Part shown: piece after piece, positions 37,201 through 43,193 of the stretch
How the letters are laid out: the number at the start of each line of letters is the position of its first letter
How positions within the stretch are numbered: the first letter of the stretch is position 1
NCBI GenBank assembly: GCA_951813325.1
Contig: OX638350.1
Coordinates: 3,453,954-3,517,953 of the forward strand
Source: an uncultured Acidimicrobiales bacterium
GTDB lineage: Bacteria > Actinomycetota > Acidimicrobiia > Acidimicrobiales > Bin134
DNA length: 64,000 bases
Direction of reading: 5' to 3'
The notes under the pieces: generated by a model
Told to the model about the DNA's origin: nothing
The model's input: only the letters and a program-made list of their open reading frames with translations
The model's database searches: none
Made by a program: the position numbers and the translations under genes

Positions 37201-40200
37201 GCGGGCTGTGAACACCTCCGGCGGGGGCACCGCGGCTGCGGTGGCGATGACGCCGAGGCTGATCGGGACGGTGACGTCTGATCCGCTGACGGCGCCGTCG
37301 GCGGCGTCGCACACCTTCGATGTGTCGGGGTCGGGGTTCGACGCGAATCAGTCTTTGAACGTGATCCCGTGCACGGTGCCGGGCGCCACGCTCACGCCGT
37401 TGTCGACGGTGCTGGAGATCGCCGAGCAGGCCTCGACGATGAGCGACACCGACTGCGTCCTCGCCGGGACCCAGGTGGTGACCACCGACGCCAGCGGGGA
37501 CTTCGAGGTCGAAGACGCCACCGCGACGGTGGGGGCGAACTTCGCGTGGGCGGTCAGCGACACGGCCAACACCCAGGGCGGCTTGCACCTGGTGTTCATC
37601 GTCCCGGCGCCGGGCGCGCCGGCTGGTTTGTGGGCTGAGCCTGCCACCGGGCAGGTGACGCTGCGGTGGGACGACCCGTCTGATGCGGGGATCTCCGGCT
37701 ATGAGTACCGGGTGGGCACCACCTCGGCCGGTGTGACGACGTGGAGCCCGGACTGGGGCGACGTCTCCGGCAGCGACGCGACCACGGTGTCGCATGTGGT
37801 GACGGGGCTGACCGACGGGACCGCCTACGATTTCGAGGTGCGGGCTGTGAACACCTCCGGCGGGGGCACCGCGGCTGCGGTGGCGATGACGCCGAGGCTG
37901 ATCGGGACGGTGACGTCTGATCCGCTGACGGCGCCGTCGGCGGCGTCGCACACCTTCGATGTGTCGGGGTCGGGGTTCGACGCGAATCAGTCTTTGAACG
38001 TGATCCCGTGCACGGTGCCGGGCGCCACGCTCACGCCGTTGTCGACGGTGCTGGAGATCGCCGAGCAGGCCTCGACGATGAGCGACACCGACTGCGTCCT
38101 CGCCGGGACCCAGGTGGTGACCACCGACGCCAGCGGGGACTTCGAGGTCGAAGACGCCACCGCGACGGTGGGGGCGAACTTCGCGTGGGCGGTCAGCGAC
38201 ACGGCCAACACCCAGGGCGGCTTGCACCTGGTGTTCATCGTCCCGGCGCCGGGCGCGCCGGCCAATTTGACGGCCACAGCGGGCGACGCGCAGGTGACGC
38301 TGAGCTGGGACGACCCGTCTGATGCGGGGATCTCCGGCTATGAGTACCGGGTGGGCACCACCTCGGCCGGTGTGACGACGTGGAGCCCGGACTGGGGCGA
38401 CGTCTCCGGCAGCGACGCGACCACGGTGTCGCATGTGGTGACGGGGCTGACCAACGGGACCGCCTACGACTTCGAGGTGCGGGCTGCGAACACCTCCGGC
38501 GGCGGCACCGCGGCCAGCGCGACCGCCACCCCGATCGCGCCGCCGGGCGCGCCGGCCAATTTGACGGCCACAGCGGGCGACGCGCAGGTGGAGCTGAGCT
38601 GGGACGATCCCTCTGACACCTCGATCACCGGCTATGAGTACCGGGTGGGCACCACCTCGGCCGGTGTGACGACGTGGAGCCCGGACTGGGGCGACGTCTC
38701 CGGCAGCGACGCGACCACGACGTCGTACACGGTGACGGGGCTGACCAACGACACCGCCTACACCTTCGAGGTGCGGGCCGTCAACGCCTCCGGCGACGGG
38801 ACCGAGGCCAGCGCGACCGCCACCCCGATCGCGGTGCCGGGCGCGCCGGCCAATTTGGCGGGCGCGGCGGGCGACGCGCAGGTGGAGCTGAGCTGGGACG
38901 ATCCCTCTGACACCTCGATCTCCGGCTATGAGTACCGGGTGGGCACCACCTCGGCCGGTGTGACGACGTGGAGCCCGGACTGGGGCGACGTCTCCGGCAG
39001 CGACGCGACCACGACGTCGTACACGGTGACGGGGCTGACCAACGACACCGCCTACACCTTCGAGGTGCGGGCCGTCAACGCCTCCGGCGGCGGGACCGAG
39101 GCCAGCGTGACCGCCACCCCGATCGCGGTGCCGGGCGCGCCGGCTGGTTTGTGGGCTGAGCCTGCCACCGGGCAGGTGACGCTGCGGTGGGACGACCCGT
39201 CTGATGCGGGGATCTCCGGCTATGAGTACCGGGTGGGCACCACCTCGGCCGGTGTGACGACGTGGAGCCCGGACTGGGGCGACGTCTCCGGCAGCGACGC
39301 GACCACGGTGTCGCATGTGGTGACGGGGCTGACCGACGGGACCGTCTACGATTTCGAGGTGCGGGCTGTGAACGCCTCCGGCGACGGGACGGCGGCTGCG
39401 GTGGCGATGACGCCGAGGCTGATCGGGACGGTGACGTCTGATCCGCTGACGGCGCCGTCGGCGGCGTCGCACACCTTCGATGTGTCGGGGTCGGGGTTCG
39501 ACGCGAATCAGTCTTTGAACGTGATCCCGTGCACGGTGCCGGGCGCCACGCTCACGCCGTTGTCGACGGTGCTGGAGATCGCCGAGCAGGCCTCGACGAT
39601 GAGCGACACCGACTGCGTCCTCGCCGGGACCCAGGTGGTGACCACCGACGCCAGCGGGGACTTCGAGGTCGAAGACGCCACCGCGACGGTGGGGGCGAAC
39701 TTCGCGTGGGCGGTCAGCGACACGGCCAACACCCAGGGCGGCTTGCACCTGGTGTTCATCGTCCCGGCGCCGGGCGCGCCGGCCAATTTGACGGCCACAG
39801 CGGGCGACGCGCAGGTGGAGCTGAGCTGGGACGACCCGTCTGATGCGGGGATCACCGGCTATGAGTACCGGGTGGGCACCACCTCGGCCGGTGTGACGAC
39901 GTGGAGCCCGGACTGGGGCGACGTCTCCGGCAGCGACGCGACCACGGTGTCGCATGTGGTGACGGGGCTGACCAACGGGACCGCCTACGACTTCGAGGTG
40001 CGGGCTGCGAACACCTCCGGCGGCGGCACCGCGGCCAGCGCGACCGCCACCCCGATCGCGCCGCCGGGCGCGCCGGCCAATTTGACGGCCACAGCGGGCG
40101 ACGCGCAGGTGGAGCTGAGCTGGGACGATCCCTCTGACACCTCGATCACCGGCTACGAGTACCGGGTGGGCACCACCTCGGCCGGTGTGACGACGTGGAG

Positions 40201-42814
40201 CCCGGACTGGGGCGACGTCTCCGGCAGCGACGCGACCACGACGTCGTACACGGTGACGGGGCTGACCAACGACACCGCCTACACCTTCGAGGTGCGGGCC
40301 GTAAACGCCTCCGGCGACGGGACCGCGGCCAGCGCGACCGCCACCCCGATCGCGGTGCCGGGCGCGCCGGCTGGTTTGTGGGCTGAGCCTGCCACCGGGC
40401 AGGTGACGCTGCGGTGGGACGACCCGTCTGATGCGGGGATCTCCGGCTATGAGTACCGGGTGGGCACCACCTCGGCCGGTGTGACGACGTGGAGCCCGGA
40501 CTGGGGCGACGTCTCCGGCAGCGACGCGACCACGGTGTCGCATGTGGTGACGGGGCTGACCGACGGGACCGTCTACGATTTCGAGGTGCGGGCTGTGAAC
40601 ACCTCCGGCGGGGGCACCGCGGCTGCGGTGGCGATGACGCCGAGGCTGATCGGGACGGTGACGTCTGATCCGCTGACGGCGCCGTCGGCGGCGTCGCACA
40701 CCTTCGATGTGTCGGGGTCGGGGTTCGACGCGAATCAGTCTTTGAACGTGATCCCGTGCACGGTGCCGGGCGCCACGCTCACGCCGTTGTCGACGGTGCT
40801 GGAGATCGCCGAGCAGGCCTCGACGATGAGCGACACCGACTGCGTCCTCGCCGGGACCCTGTTGGTGACCACCGACGCCAGCGGGGACTTCGAGGTCGAA
40901 GACGCCACCGCGACGGTGGGGGCGAACTTCGCGTGGGCGGTCAGCGACACGGCCAACACCCAGGGCGGCTTGCACCTGGTGTTCATCGTCCCGGCGCCGG
41001 GCGCGCCGGCTGGTTTGTGGGCTGAGCCTGCCACCGGGCAGGTGACGCTGCGGTGGGACGACCCGTCTGATGCGGGGATCTCCGGCTATGAGTACCGGGT
41101 GGGCACCACCTCGGCCGGTGTGACGACGTGGAGCCCGGACTGGGGCGACGTCTCCGGCAGCGACGCGACCACGGTGTCGCATGTGGTGACGGGGCTGACC
41201 GACGGGACCGCCTACGATTTCGAGGTGCGGGCTGTGAACACCTCCGGCGGGGGCACCGCGGCTGCGGTGGCGATGACGCCGAGGCTGATCGGGACGGTGA
41301 CGTCTGATCCGCTGACGGCGCCGTCGGCGGCGTCGCACACCTTCGATGTGTCGGGGTCGGGGTTCGACGCGAATCAGTCTTTGAACGTGATCCCGTGCAC
41401 GGTGCCGGGCGCCACGCTCACGCCGTTGTCGACGGTGCTGGAGATCGCCGAGCAGGCCTCGACGATGAGCGACACCGACTGCGTCCTCGCCGGGACCCAG
41501 GTGGTGACCACCGACGCCAGCGGGGACTTCGAGGTCGAAGACGCCACCGCGACGGTGGGGGCGAACTTCGCGTGGGCGGTCAGCGACACGGCCAACACCC
41601 AGGGCGGCTTGCACCTGGTGTTCATCGTCCCGGCGCCGGGCGCGCCGGCCAATTTGACGGCCACAGCGGGCGACGCGCAGGTGACGCTGAGCTGGGACGA
41701 CCCGTCTGATGCGGGGATCACCGGCTATGAGTACCGGGTGGGCACCACCTCGGCCGGTGTGACGACGTGGAGCCCGGACTGGGGCGACGTCTCCGGCAGC
41801 GACGCGACCACGGTGTCGCATGTGGTGACGGGGCTGACCAACGGGACCGCCTACGACTTCGAGGTGCGGGCTGCGAACACCTCCGGCGGCGGCACCGCGG
41901 CCAGCGCGACCGCCACCCCGATCGCGCCGCCGGGCGCGCCAGCCAATTTGGCGGGCGCGGTGGGCGACGCGCAGGTGACGCTGAGCTGGGACGACCCCTC
42001 TGACAGCTCGATCTCCGGCTACGAGTACCGGTACAGCAGCATCTCCGGGACCACGACCATTTGGCACCTGGCCTGGACCAACATCTCCGGCAGCGACGCG
42101 ACCACGACATCGCATGTGGTGACGGGGCTGACCAACGGCACCGAGTACACGTTCGAGGTGCGGGCTGTCAACGCCTCCGGCGGGGGAACGGGGGCCAGCG
42201 TGACCGTCACCCCGATCGCGGTGCCGGGCGCGCCGGCCAATTTGGCGGGCGCGGCGGGTGACGCGCAGGTGACGCTGAGCTGGGACGACCCCTCTGACAC
42301 CTCGATCACCGGCTACGAGTACCGGGTGGGCACCACCACCAGCGGTACGACCACGTGGAGCCCGGACTGGGGCGACATCTCCGGCAGCGACGACACCACG
42401 ACGTCGTACACGGTGACGGGGCTGACCAACGACACCGAGTACACCTTCGAGGTGCGGGCCGTCAACATCTCCGGCGACGGCACCGCGGCCAGCGCGACCG
42501 CCACCCCGATCGCGCCGCCGGCTGCGCCGGACAATTTGACGGCCACAGCGGGCAACGCGCAGGTGGAGCTGAGCTGGGACGACCCCTCTGACACCTCGAT
42601 CACCGGCTACGAGTACCGGGTGGGCACCACCACCAGCGGTACGACCACGTGGAGCCCGGACTGGGGCGACATCTCCGGCAGTGACGACACCACGACGTCG
42701 TACACGGTGACGGGGCTGACCAACGACACCGAATACACCTTCGAGGTGCGGGCTGTCAACGCCTCCGGCGACGGCACCGAGGCCAGCGTGACCGCCACCC
42801 CGAGTGCACCATGA
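25229..42814 (+). CDS. Giant secreted fibronectin type III repeat protein (5861 residues)
   Basis: The start at 25229 was chosen because GGAG lies 11 bases upstream and a signal peptide follows (RFKALTAIMSLLAASTLAL, then AAPALAQ). Counting repeats gives 36 FN3 domains and 20 copies of a second domain. The FN3 type has WDDPSD, GYEYRVGTT, TWSPDW and VTGLT-GT-Y-FEVRA-N. The second domain is about 115 residues, with motifs HTFDVSGSGFDANQSLNVIPC, then 27 residues, then DCVLAG and VTTDASGDFEVEDATATVG; its two Cys are invariant. Order: FN3, 13 double units, 6 FN3, 4 double, 3 FN3, 1 double, 2 FN3, 2 double, 4 FN3. It ends VTATPSAP with no LPXTG, SLH or membrane helix. Probably an extracellular fibre, adhesin or matrix protein (inference). 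Copy number may be affected by assembly. Confidence 0.88.
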   Translation: MRFKALTAIMSLLAASTLALSVLAAPALAQSVPAAPANLAATTGDGQVTLDWDDPSDSSITGYDYRVGTTSNGTTTWSPDWGGISGSDDSTTSYTVTGLTNDTAYTFEVRAVNANGDGTASSVTATPIAVPGAPAGLWAEPATGQVTLRWDDPSDAGISGYEYRVGTTSAGVTTWSPDWGDVSGSDATTVSHVVTGLTDGTAYDFEVRAVNASGDGTAAAVAMTPRLIGTVTSDPLTAPSAASHTFDVSGSGFDANQSLNVIPCTVPGATLTPLSTVLEIAEQASTMSDTDCVLAGTLVVTTDASGDFEVEDATATVGANFAWAVSDTANTQGGLHLVFIVPAPGAPAGLWAEPATGQVTLRWDDPSDAGISGYEYRVGTTSAGVTTWSPDWGDVSGSDATTVSHVVTGLTDGTVYDFEVRAVNTSGDGTAAAVAMTPRLIGTVTSDPLTAPSAASHTFDVSGSGFDANQSLNVIPCTVPGATLTPLSTVLEIAEQASTMSDTDCVLAGTQVVTTDASGDFEVEDATATVGANFAWAVSDTANTQGGLHLVFIVPAPGAPAGLWAEPATGQVTLRWDDPSDAGISGYEYRVGTTSAGVTTWSPDWGDVSGSDATTVSHVVTGLTDGTVYDFEVRAVNTSGDGTAAAVAMTPRLIGTVTSDPLTAPSAASHTFDVSGSGFDANQSLNVIPCTVPGATLTPLSTVLEIAEQASTMSDTDCVLAGTQVVTTDASGDFEVEDATATVGANFAWAVSDTANTQGGLHLVFIVPAPGAPAGLWAEPATGQVTLRWDDPSDAGITGYEYRVGTTSAGVTTWSPDWGDVSGSDATTVSHVVTGLTDGTAYDFEVRAANTSGGGTAAAVAMTPRLIGTVTSDPLTAPSAASHTFDVSGSGFDANQSLNVIPCTVPGATLTPLSTVLEIAEQASTMSDTDCVLAGTLVVTTDASGDFEVEDATATVGANFAWAVSDTANTQGGLHLVFIVPAPGAPAGLWAEPATGQVTLRWDDPSDAGITGYEYRVGTTSAGVTTWSPDWGDVSGSDATTVSHVVTGLTDGTAYDFEVRAVNTSGDGTAAAVAMTPRLIGTVTSDPLTAPSAASHTFDVSGSGFDANQSLNVIPCTVPGATLTPLSTVLEIAEQASTMSDTDCVLAGTQVVTTDASGDFEVEDATATVGANFAWAVSDTANTQGGLHLVFIVPAPGAPAGLWAEPATGQVTLRWDDPSDAGITGYEYRVGTTSAGVTTWSPDWGDVSGSDATTVSHVVTGLTDGTAYDFEVRAVNTSGGGTAAAVAMTPRLIGTVTSDPLTAPSAASHTFDVSGSGFDANQSLNVIPCTVPGATLTPLSTVLEIAEQASTMSDTDCVLAGTQVVTTDASGDFEVEDATATVGANFAWAVSDTANTQGGLHLVFIVPAPGAPAGLWAEPATGQVTLRWDDPSDAGISGYEYRVGTTSAGVTTWSPDWGDVSGSDATTVSHVVTGLTDGTAYDFEVRAANTSGGGTAAAVAMTPRLIGTVTSDPLTAPSAASHTFDVSGSGFDANQSLNVIPCTVPGATLTPLSTVLEIAEQASTMSDTDCVLAGTQVVTTDASGDFEVEDATATVGANFAWAVSDTANTQGGLHLVFIVPAPGAPAGLWAEPATGQVTLRWDDPSDAGISGYEYRVGTTSAGVTTWSPDWGDVSGSDATTVSHVVTGLTDGTAYDFEVRAVNTSGGGTAAAVAMTPRLIGTVTSDPLTAPSAASHTFDVSGSGFDANQSLNVIPCTVPGATLTPLSTVLEIAEQASTMSDTDCVLAGTQVVTTDASGDFEVEDATATVGANFAWAVSDTANTQGGLHLVFIVPAPGAPAGLWAEPATGQVTLRWDDPSDAGISGYEYRVGTTSAGVTTWSPDWGDVSGSDATTVSHVVTGLTDGTAYDFEVRAVNTSGGGTAAAVAMTPRLIGTVTSDPLTAPSAASHTFDVSGSGFDANQSLNVIPCTVPGATLTPLSTVLEIAEQASTMSDTDCVLAGTLLVTTDASGDFEVEDATATVGANFAWAVSDTANTQGGLHLVFIVPAPGAPAGLWAEPATGQVTLRWDDPSDAGISGYEYRVGTTSAGVTTWSPDWGDVSGSDATTVSHVVTGLTDGTAYDFEVRAANTSGGGTAAAVAMTPRLIGTVTSDPLTAPSAASHTFDVSGSGFDANQSLNVIPCTVPGATLTPLSTVLEIAEQASTMSDTDCVLAGTQVVTTDASGDFEVEDATATVGANFAWAVSDTANTQGGLHLVFIVPAPGAPAGLWAEPATGQVTLRWDDPSDAGISGYEYRVGTTSAGVTTWSPDWGDVSGSDATTVSHVVTGLTDGTAYDFEVRAVNTSGGGTAAAVAMTPRLIGTVTSDPLTAPSAASHTFDVSGSGFDANQSLNVIPCTVPGATLTPLSTVLEIAEQASTMSDTDCVLAGTQVVTTDASGDFEVEDATATVGANFAWAVSDTANTQGGLHLVFIVPAPGAPAGLWAEPATGQVTLRWDDPSDAGISGYEYRVGTTSAGVTTWSPDWGDVSGSDATTVSHVVTGLTDGTAYDFEVRAVNTSGGGTAAAVAMTPRLIGTVTSDPLTAPSAASHTFDVSGSGFDANQSLNVIPCTVPGATLTPLSTVLEIAEQASTMSDTDCVLAGTQVVTTDASGDFEVEDATATVGANFAWAVSDTANTQGGLHLVFIVPVPGAPAGLWAEPATGQVTLRWDDPSDAGISGYEYRVGTTSAGVTTWSPDWGDVSGSDATTVSHVVTGLTDGTAYDFEVRAANTSGGGTAAAVAMTPRLIGTVTSDPLTAPSAASHTFDVSGSGFDANQSLNVIPCTVPGATLTPLSTVLEIAEQASTMSDTDCVLAGTQVVTTDASGDFEVEDATATVGANFAWAVSDTANTQGGLHLVFIVPAPGAPANLTATAGDAQVTLSWDDPSDAGITGYEYRVGTTSAGVTTWSPDWGDVSGSDATTVSHVVTGLTNGTAYDFEVRAANTSGGGTAASATATPIAPPGAPANLTATAGDAQVELSWDDPSDTSITGYEYRVGTTSAGVTTWSPDWGDVSGSDATTTSYTVTGLTNDTAYTFEVRAVNASGDGTEASATATPIAVPGAPANLAGAAGDAQVELSWDDPSDTSITGYEYRVGTTATDGTVTWSPDWGDVSGSDATTTSYTVTGLTNDTAYTFEVRAVNASGGGTEASVTATPIAVPGAPANLTATAGDAQVTLSWDDPSDAGISGYEYRVGTTSAGVTTWSPDWGDVSGSDATTVSHVVTGLTNDTAYTFEVRAVNASGDGTAASATATPIAPPGAPANLTATAGDAQVELSWDDPSDTSITGYEYRVGTTSAGVTTWSPDWGDVSGSDATTTSYTVTGLTNDTAYTFEVRAVNASGDGTEASATATPIAVPGAPANLAGAAGDAQVELSWDDPSDTSISGYEYRVGTTSAGVTTWSPDWGDVSGSDATTTSYTVTGLTNDTAYTFEVRAVNASGGGTEASVTATPIAVPGAPAGLWAEPATGQVTLRWDDPSDAGISGYEYRVGTTSAGVTTWSPDWGDVSGSDATTVSHVVTGLTDGTVYDFEVRAVNASGDGTAAAVAMTPRLIGTVTSDPLTAPSAASHTFDVSGSGFDANQSLNVIPCTVPGATLTPLSTVLEIAEQASTMSDTDCVLAGTQVVTTDASGDFEVEDATATVGANFAWAVSDTANTQGGLHLVFIVPAPGAPAGLWAEPATGQVTLRWDDPSDAGISGYEYRVGTTSAGVTTWSPDWGDVSGSDATTVSHVVTGLTDGTAYDFEVRAVNTSGGGTAAAVAMTPRLIGTVTSDPLTAPSAASHTFDVSGSGFDANQSLNVIPCTVPGATLTPLSTVLEIAEQASTMSDTDCVLAGTQVVTTDASGDFEVEDATATVGANFAWAVSDTANTQGGLHLVFIVPAPGAPAGLWAEPATGQVTLRWDDPSDAGISGYEYRVGTTSAGVTTWSPDWGDVSGSDATTVSHVVTGLTDGTAYDFEVRAVNTSGGGTAAAVAMTPRLIGTVTSDPLTAPSAASHTFDVSGSGFDANQSLNVIPCTVPGATLTPLSTVLEIAEQASTMSDTDCVLAGTQVVTTDASGDFEVEDATATVGANFAWAVSDTANTQGGLHLVFIVPAPGAPAGLWAEPATGQVTLRWDDPSDAGISGYEYRVGTTSAGVTTWSPDWGDVSGSDATTVSHVVTGLTDGTAYDFEVRAVNTSGGGTAAAVAMTPRLIGTVTSDPLTAPSAASHTFDVSGSGFDANQSLNVIPCTVPGATLTPLSTVLEIAEQASTMSDTDCVLAGTQVVTTDASGDFEVEDATATVGANFAWAVSDTANTQGGLHLVFIVPAPGAPANLTATAGDAQVTLSWDDPSDAGISGYEYRVGTTSAGVTTWSPDWGDVSGSDATTVSHVVTGLTNGTAYDFEVRAANTSGGGTAASATATPIAPPGAPANLTATAGDAQVELSWDDPSDTSITGYEYRVGTTSAGVTTWSPDWGDVSGSDATTTSYTVTGLTNDTAYTFEVRAVNASGDGTEASATATPIAVPGAPANLAGAAGDAQVELSWDDPSDTSISGYEYRVGTTSAGVTTWSPDWGDVSGSDATTTSYTVTGLTNDTAYTFEVRAVNASGGGTEASVTATPIAVPGAPAGLWAEPATGQVTLRWDDPSDAGISGYEYRVGTTSAGVTTWSPDWGDVSGSDATTVSHVVTGLTDGTVYDFEVRAVNASGDGTAAAVAMTPRLIGTVTSDPLTAPSAASHTFDVSGSGFDANQSLNVIPCTVPGATLTPLSTVLEIAEQASTMSDTDCVLAGTQVVTTDASGDFEVEDATATVGANFAWAVSDTANTQGGLHLVFIVPAPGAPANLTATAGDAQVELSWDDPSDAGITGYEYRVGTTSAGVTTWSPDWGDVSGSDATTVSHVVTGLTNGTAYDFEVRAANTSGGGTAASATATPIAPPGAPANLTATAGDAQVELSWDDPSDTSITGYEYRVGTTSAGVTTWSPDWGDVSGSDATTTSYTVTGLTNDTAYTFEVRAVNASGDGTAASATATPIAVPGAPAGLWAEPATGQVTLRWDDPSDAGISGYEYRVGTTSAGVTTWSPDWGDVSGSDATTVSHVVTGLTDGTVYDFEVRAVNTSGGGTAAAVAMTPRLIGTVTSDPLTAPSAASHTFDVSGSGFDANQSLNVIPCTVPGATLTPLSTVLEIAEQASTMSDTDCVLAGTLLVTTDASGDFEVEDATATVGANFAWAVSDTANTQGGLHLVFIVPAPGAPAGLWAEPATGQVTLRWDDPSDAGISGYEYRVGTTSAGVTTWSPDWGDVSGSDATTVSHVVTGLTDGTAYDFEVRAVNTSGGGTAAAVAMTPRLIGTVTSDPLTAPSAASHTFDVSGSGFDANQSLNVIPCTVPGATLTPLSTVLEIAEQASTMSDTDCVLAGTQVVTTDASGDFEVEDATATVGANFAWAVSDTANTQGGLHLVFIVPAPGAPANLTATAGDAQVTLSWDDPSDAGITGYEYRVGTTSAGVTTWSPDWGDVSGSDATTVSHVVTGLTNGTAYDFEVRAANTSGGGTAASATATPIAPPGAPANLAGAVGDAQVTLSWDDPSDSSISGYEYRYSSISGTTTIWHLAWTNISGSDATTTSHVVTGLTNGTEYTFEVRAVNASGGGTGASVTVTPIAVPGAPANLAGAAGDAQVTLSWDDPSDTSITGYEYRVGTTTSGTTTWSPDWGDISGSDDTTTSYTVTGLTNDTEYTFEVRAVNISGDGTAASATATPIAPPAAPDNLTATAGNAQVELSWDDPSDTSITGYEYRVGTTTSGTTTWSPDWGDISGSDDTTTSYTVTGLTNDTEYTFEVRAVNASGDGTEASVTATPSAP
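25621..33927 (+). repeat. Thirteen tandem 639-bp FN3 plus two-Cys domain units
   Basis: Units start every 639 bases (25621, 26260 and so on) and are nearly identical at the nucleotide level. The differences sit at a few codons: Ser or Thr in GI(S/T)GYEY, Ala or Val in GT(A/V)YDF, (V/A)N(T/A)SG(D/G)G, and LV, QV or LL in GTxxVTT. Such homogeneity indicates recent amplification or gene conversion. Confidence 0.95.
33928..35694 (+). repeat. Six FN3-only tandem units (294-297 bp)
   Basis: Six FN3 domains follow without the two-Cys domain: five units of 294 bp and one of 297 bp carrying the alternative segment TTATDGTVTWSPDW. The pattern of openings (ANLTATAGDAQVTL, ANLTATAGDAQVEL, ANLAGAAGDAQVEL) repeats twice. 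Confidence 0.93.
35695..42811 (+). repeat. Second half of the repeat: 4+1+2 double units alternating with 3+2+4 FN3-only units
   Basis: Double 639-bp units lie at 35695-38250 (four), 39133-39771 (one) and 40360-41637 (two). FN3-only 294-bp units lie at 38251-39132 (three), 39772-40359 (two) and 41638-42811 (four). The blocks at 38251 and 39772 repeat the order of domain types at 33928 with internal losses, so larger blocks were also copied. The last four FN3 units are the most diverged. Confidence 0.92.
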
Positions 42815-42870
42815 GGCTCTGCGGCGCGGCTCGATCACCCGGAGACGCTTGGCGGTGCGTTGCGGGAAAG

Positions 42871-42987
42871 CGACCCAGCCGCGTGGGAGGGTTGTAGCAC
42901 ATAGCTGCGCAGCCGGTGGCACCATCGGCAGTCGGAGCAAACTTCCACCATGTAGAGCTGGCCCGGCCTTTGTGGCCGGGCCAGCTT
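42871..42987 (-). pseudogene. Remnant of a DUF5318 gene 3' end
   Basis: On the minus strand this encodes MVEVCSDCRW and RLRSYVLQPSHAAG. This matches the C-terminus of the intact DUF5318 gene at 54029 (YEVEVCPDCRW, LLRSYVLQPSRAAG) and keeps the Cys pair. The stop codon of the intact gene (CTA on +) is changed to CGA, and the upstream part is missing. The flanking bases 42812-42870 also match the sequence after the second giant gene. It is a scar of segmental duplication. Confidence 0.85.
42957..42985 (+). terminator. Hairpin after the first giant gene
   Basis: A perfect 12-bp stem (GCTGGCCCGGCC, 42957-42968, with 42974-42985) with loop TTTGT is followed by TTGCATTTT. Its right arm derives from the DUF5318 remnant (GCCGGGCCAGCTTG is shared with the intact gene), while the left arm differs from it. 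It would terminate the first giant transcript about 140 bases after its stop. Confidence 0.6.
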
Positions 42988-42992
42988 GCATT

Positions 42993-43067
42993 TTCGAGGT
43001 GCGGACCGCCAACGCCTCCGGCACTGGGGCAGCGGCTGGCGTGACCGCCACCCCGAGTGCACCATGA
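42993..43067 (+). pseudogene. Tail fragment of a further FN3-repeat gene
   Basis: The frame reads FEVRTANASGTGAAAGVTATP-SAP-stop, the same C-terminal end as both giant genes. It is followed by TGAAGCTCTGCGACACA, matching the bases after the stop of the second giant gene (TGAGGCTCTGCGACACA). There is no start or preceding domain. It shows a third FN3 gene copy existed or that a duplication boundary fell here. The stretch 43068-43179 holds no gene. Confidence 0.85.
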
Positions 43068-43179
43068 AGCTCTGCGACACAGTCCGATTACCCGACGGCG
43101 CTGATGCCGCGGCTGTGGCTGGCAGGTGGGGCGCGAACGCGTGCCGAATTTTTGCAGCCACCAACGGGGCAACCCGGTG

Positions 43180-43187
43180 AAGGAGGT
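43180..43187 (+). promoter_or_regulatory. Strong ribosome binding site of the second giant gene
   Basis: AAGGAGGT lies 6 bases before the ATG at 43194. This decides the start against the upstream in-frame start at 43104. Confidence 0.85.
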
Positions 43188-43193
43188 CTCCCA

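Noticed and set aside
25621..42811. CRISPR-like array because of regular spacing
   Set aside because: The 639-bp period is continuous coding sequence without unique spacers, and no cas genes are present.
25262..43051. Open frame of 5929 codons on the minus strand opposite the first giant gene
   Set aside because: It is the mirror of a repeated high-GC coding frame; one repeat unit without stops on the other strand makes the whole array stop-free. It is rich in Arg, His and Gly, has no signal or domain, and the + frame has clear FN3 sequence and a signal peptide.
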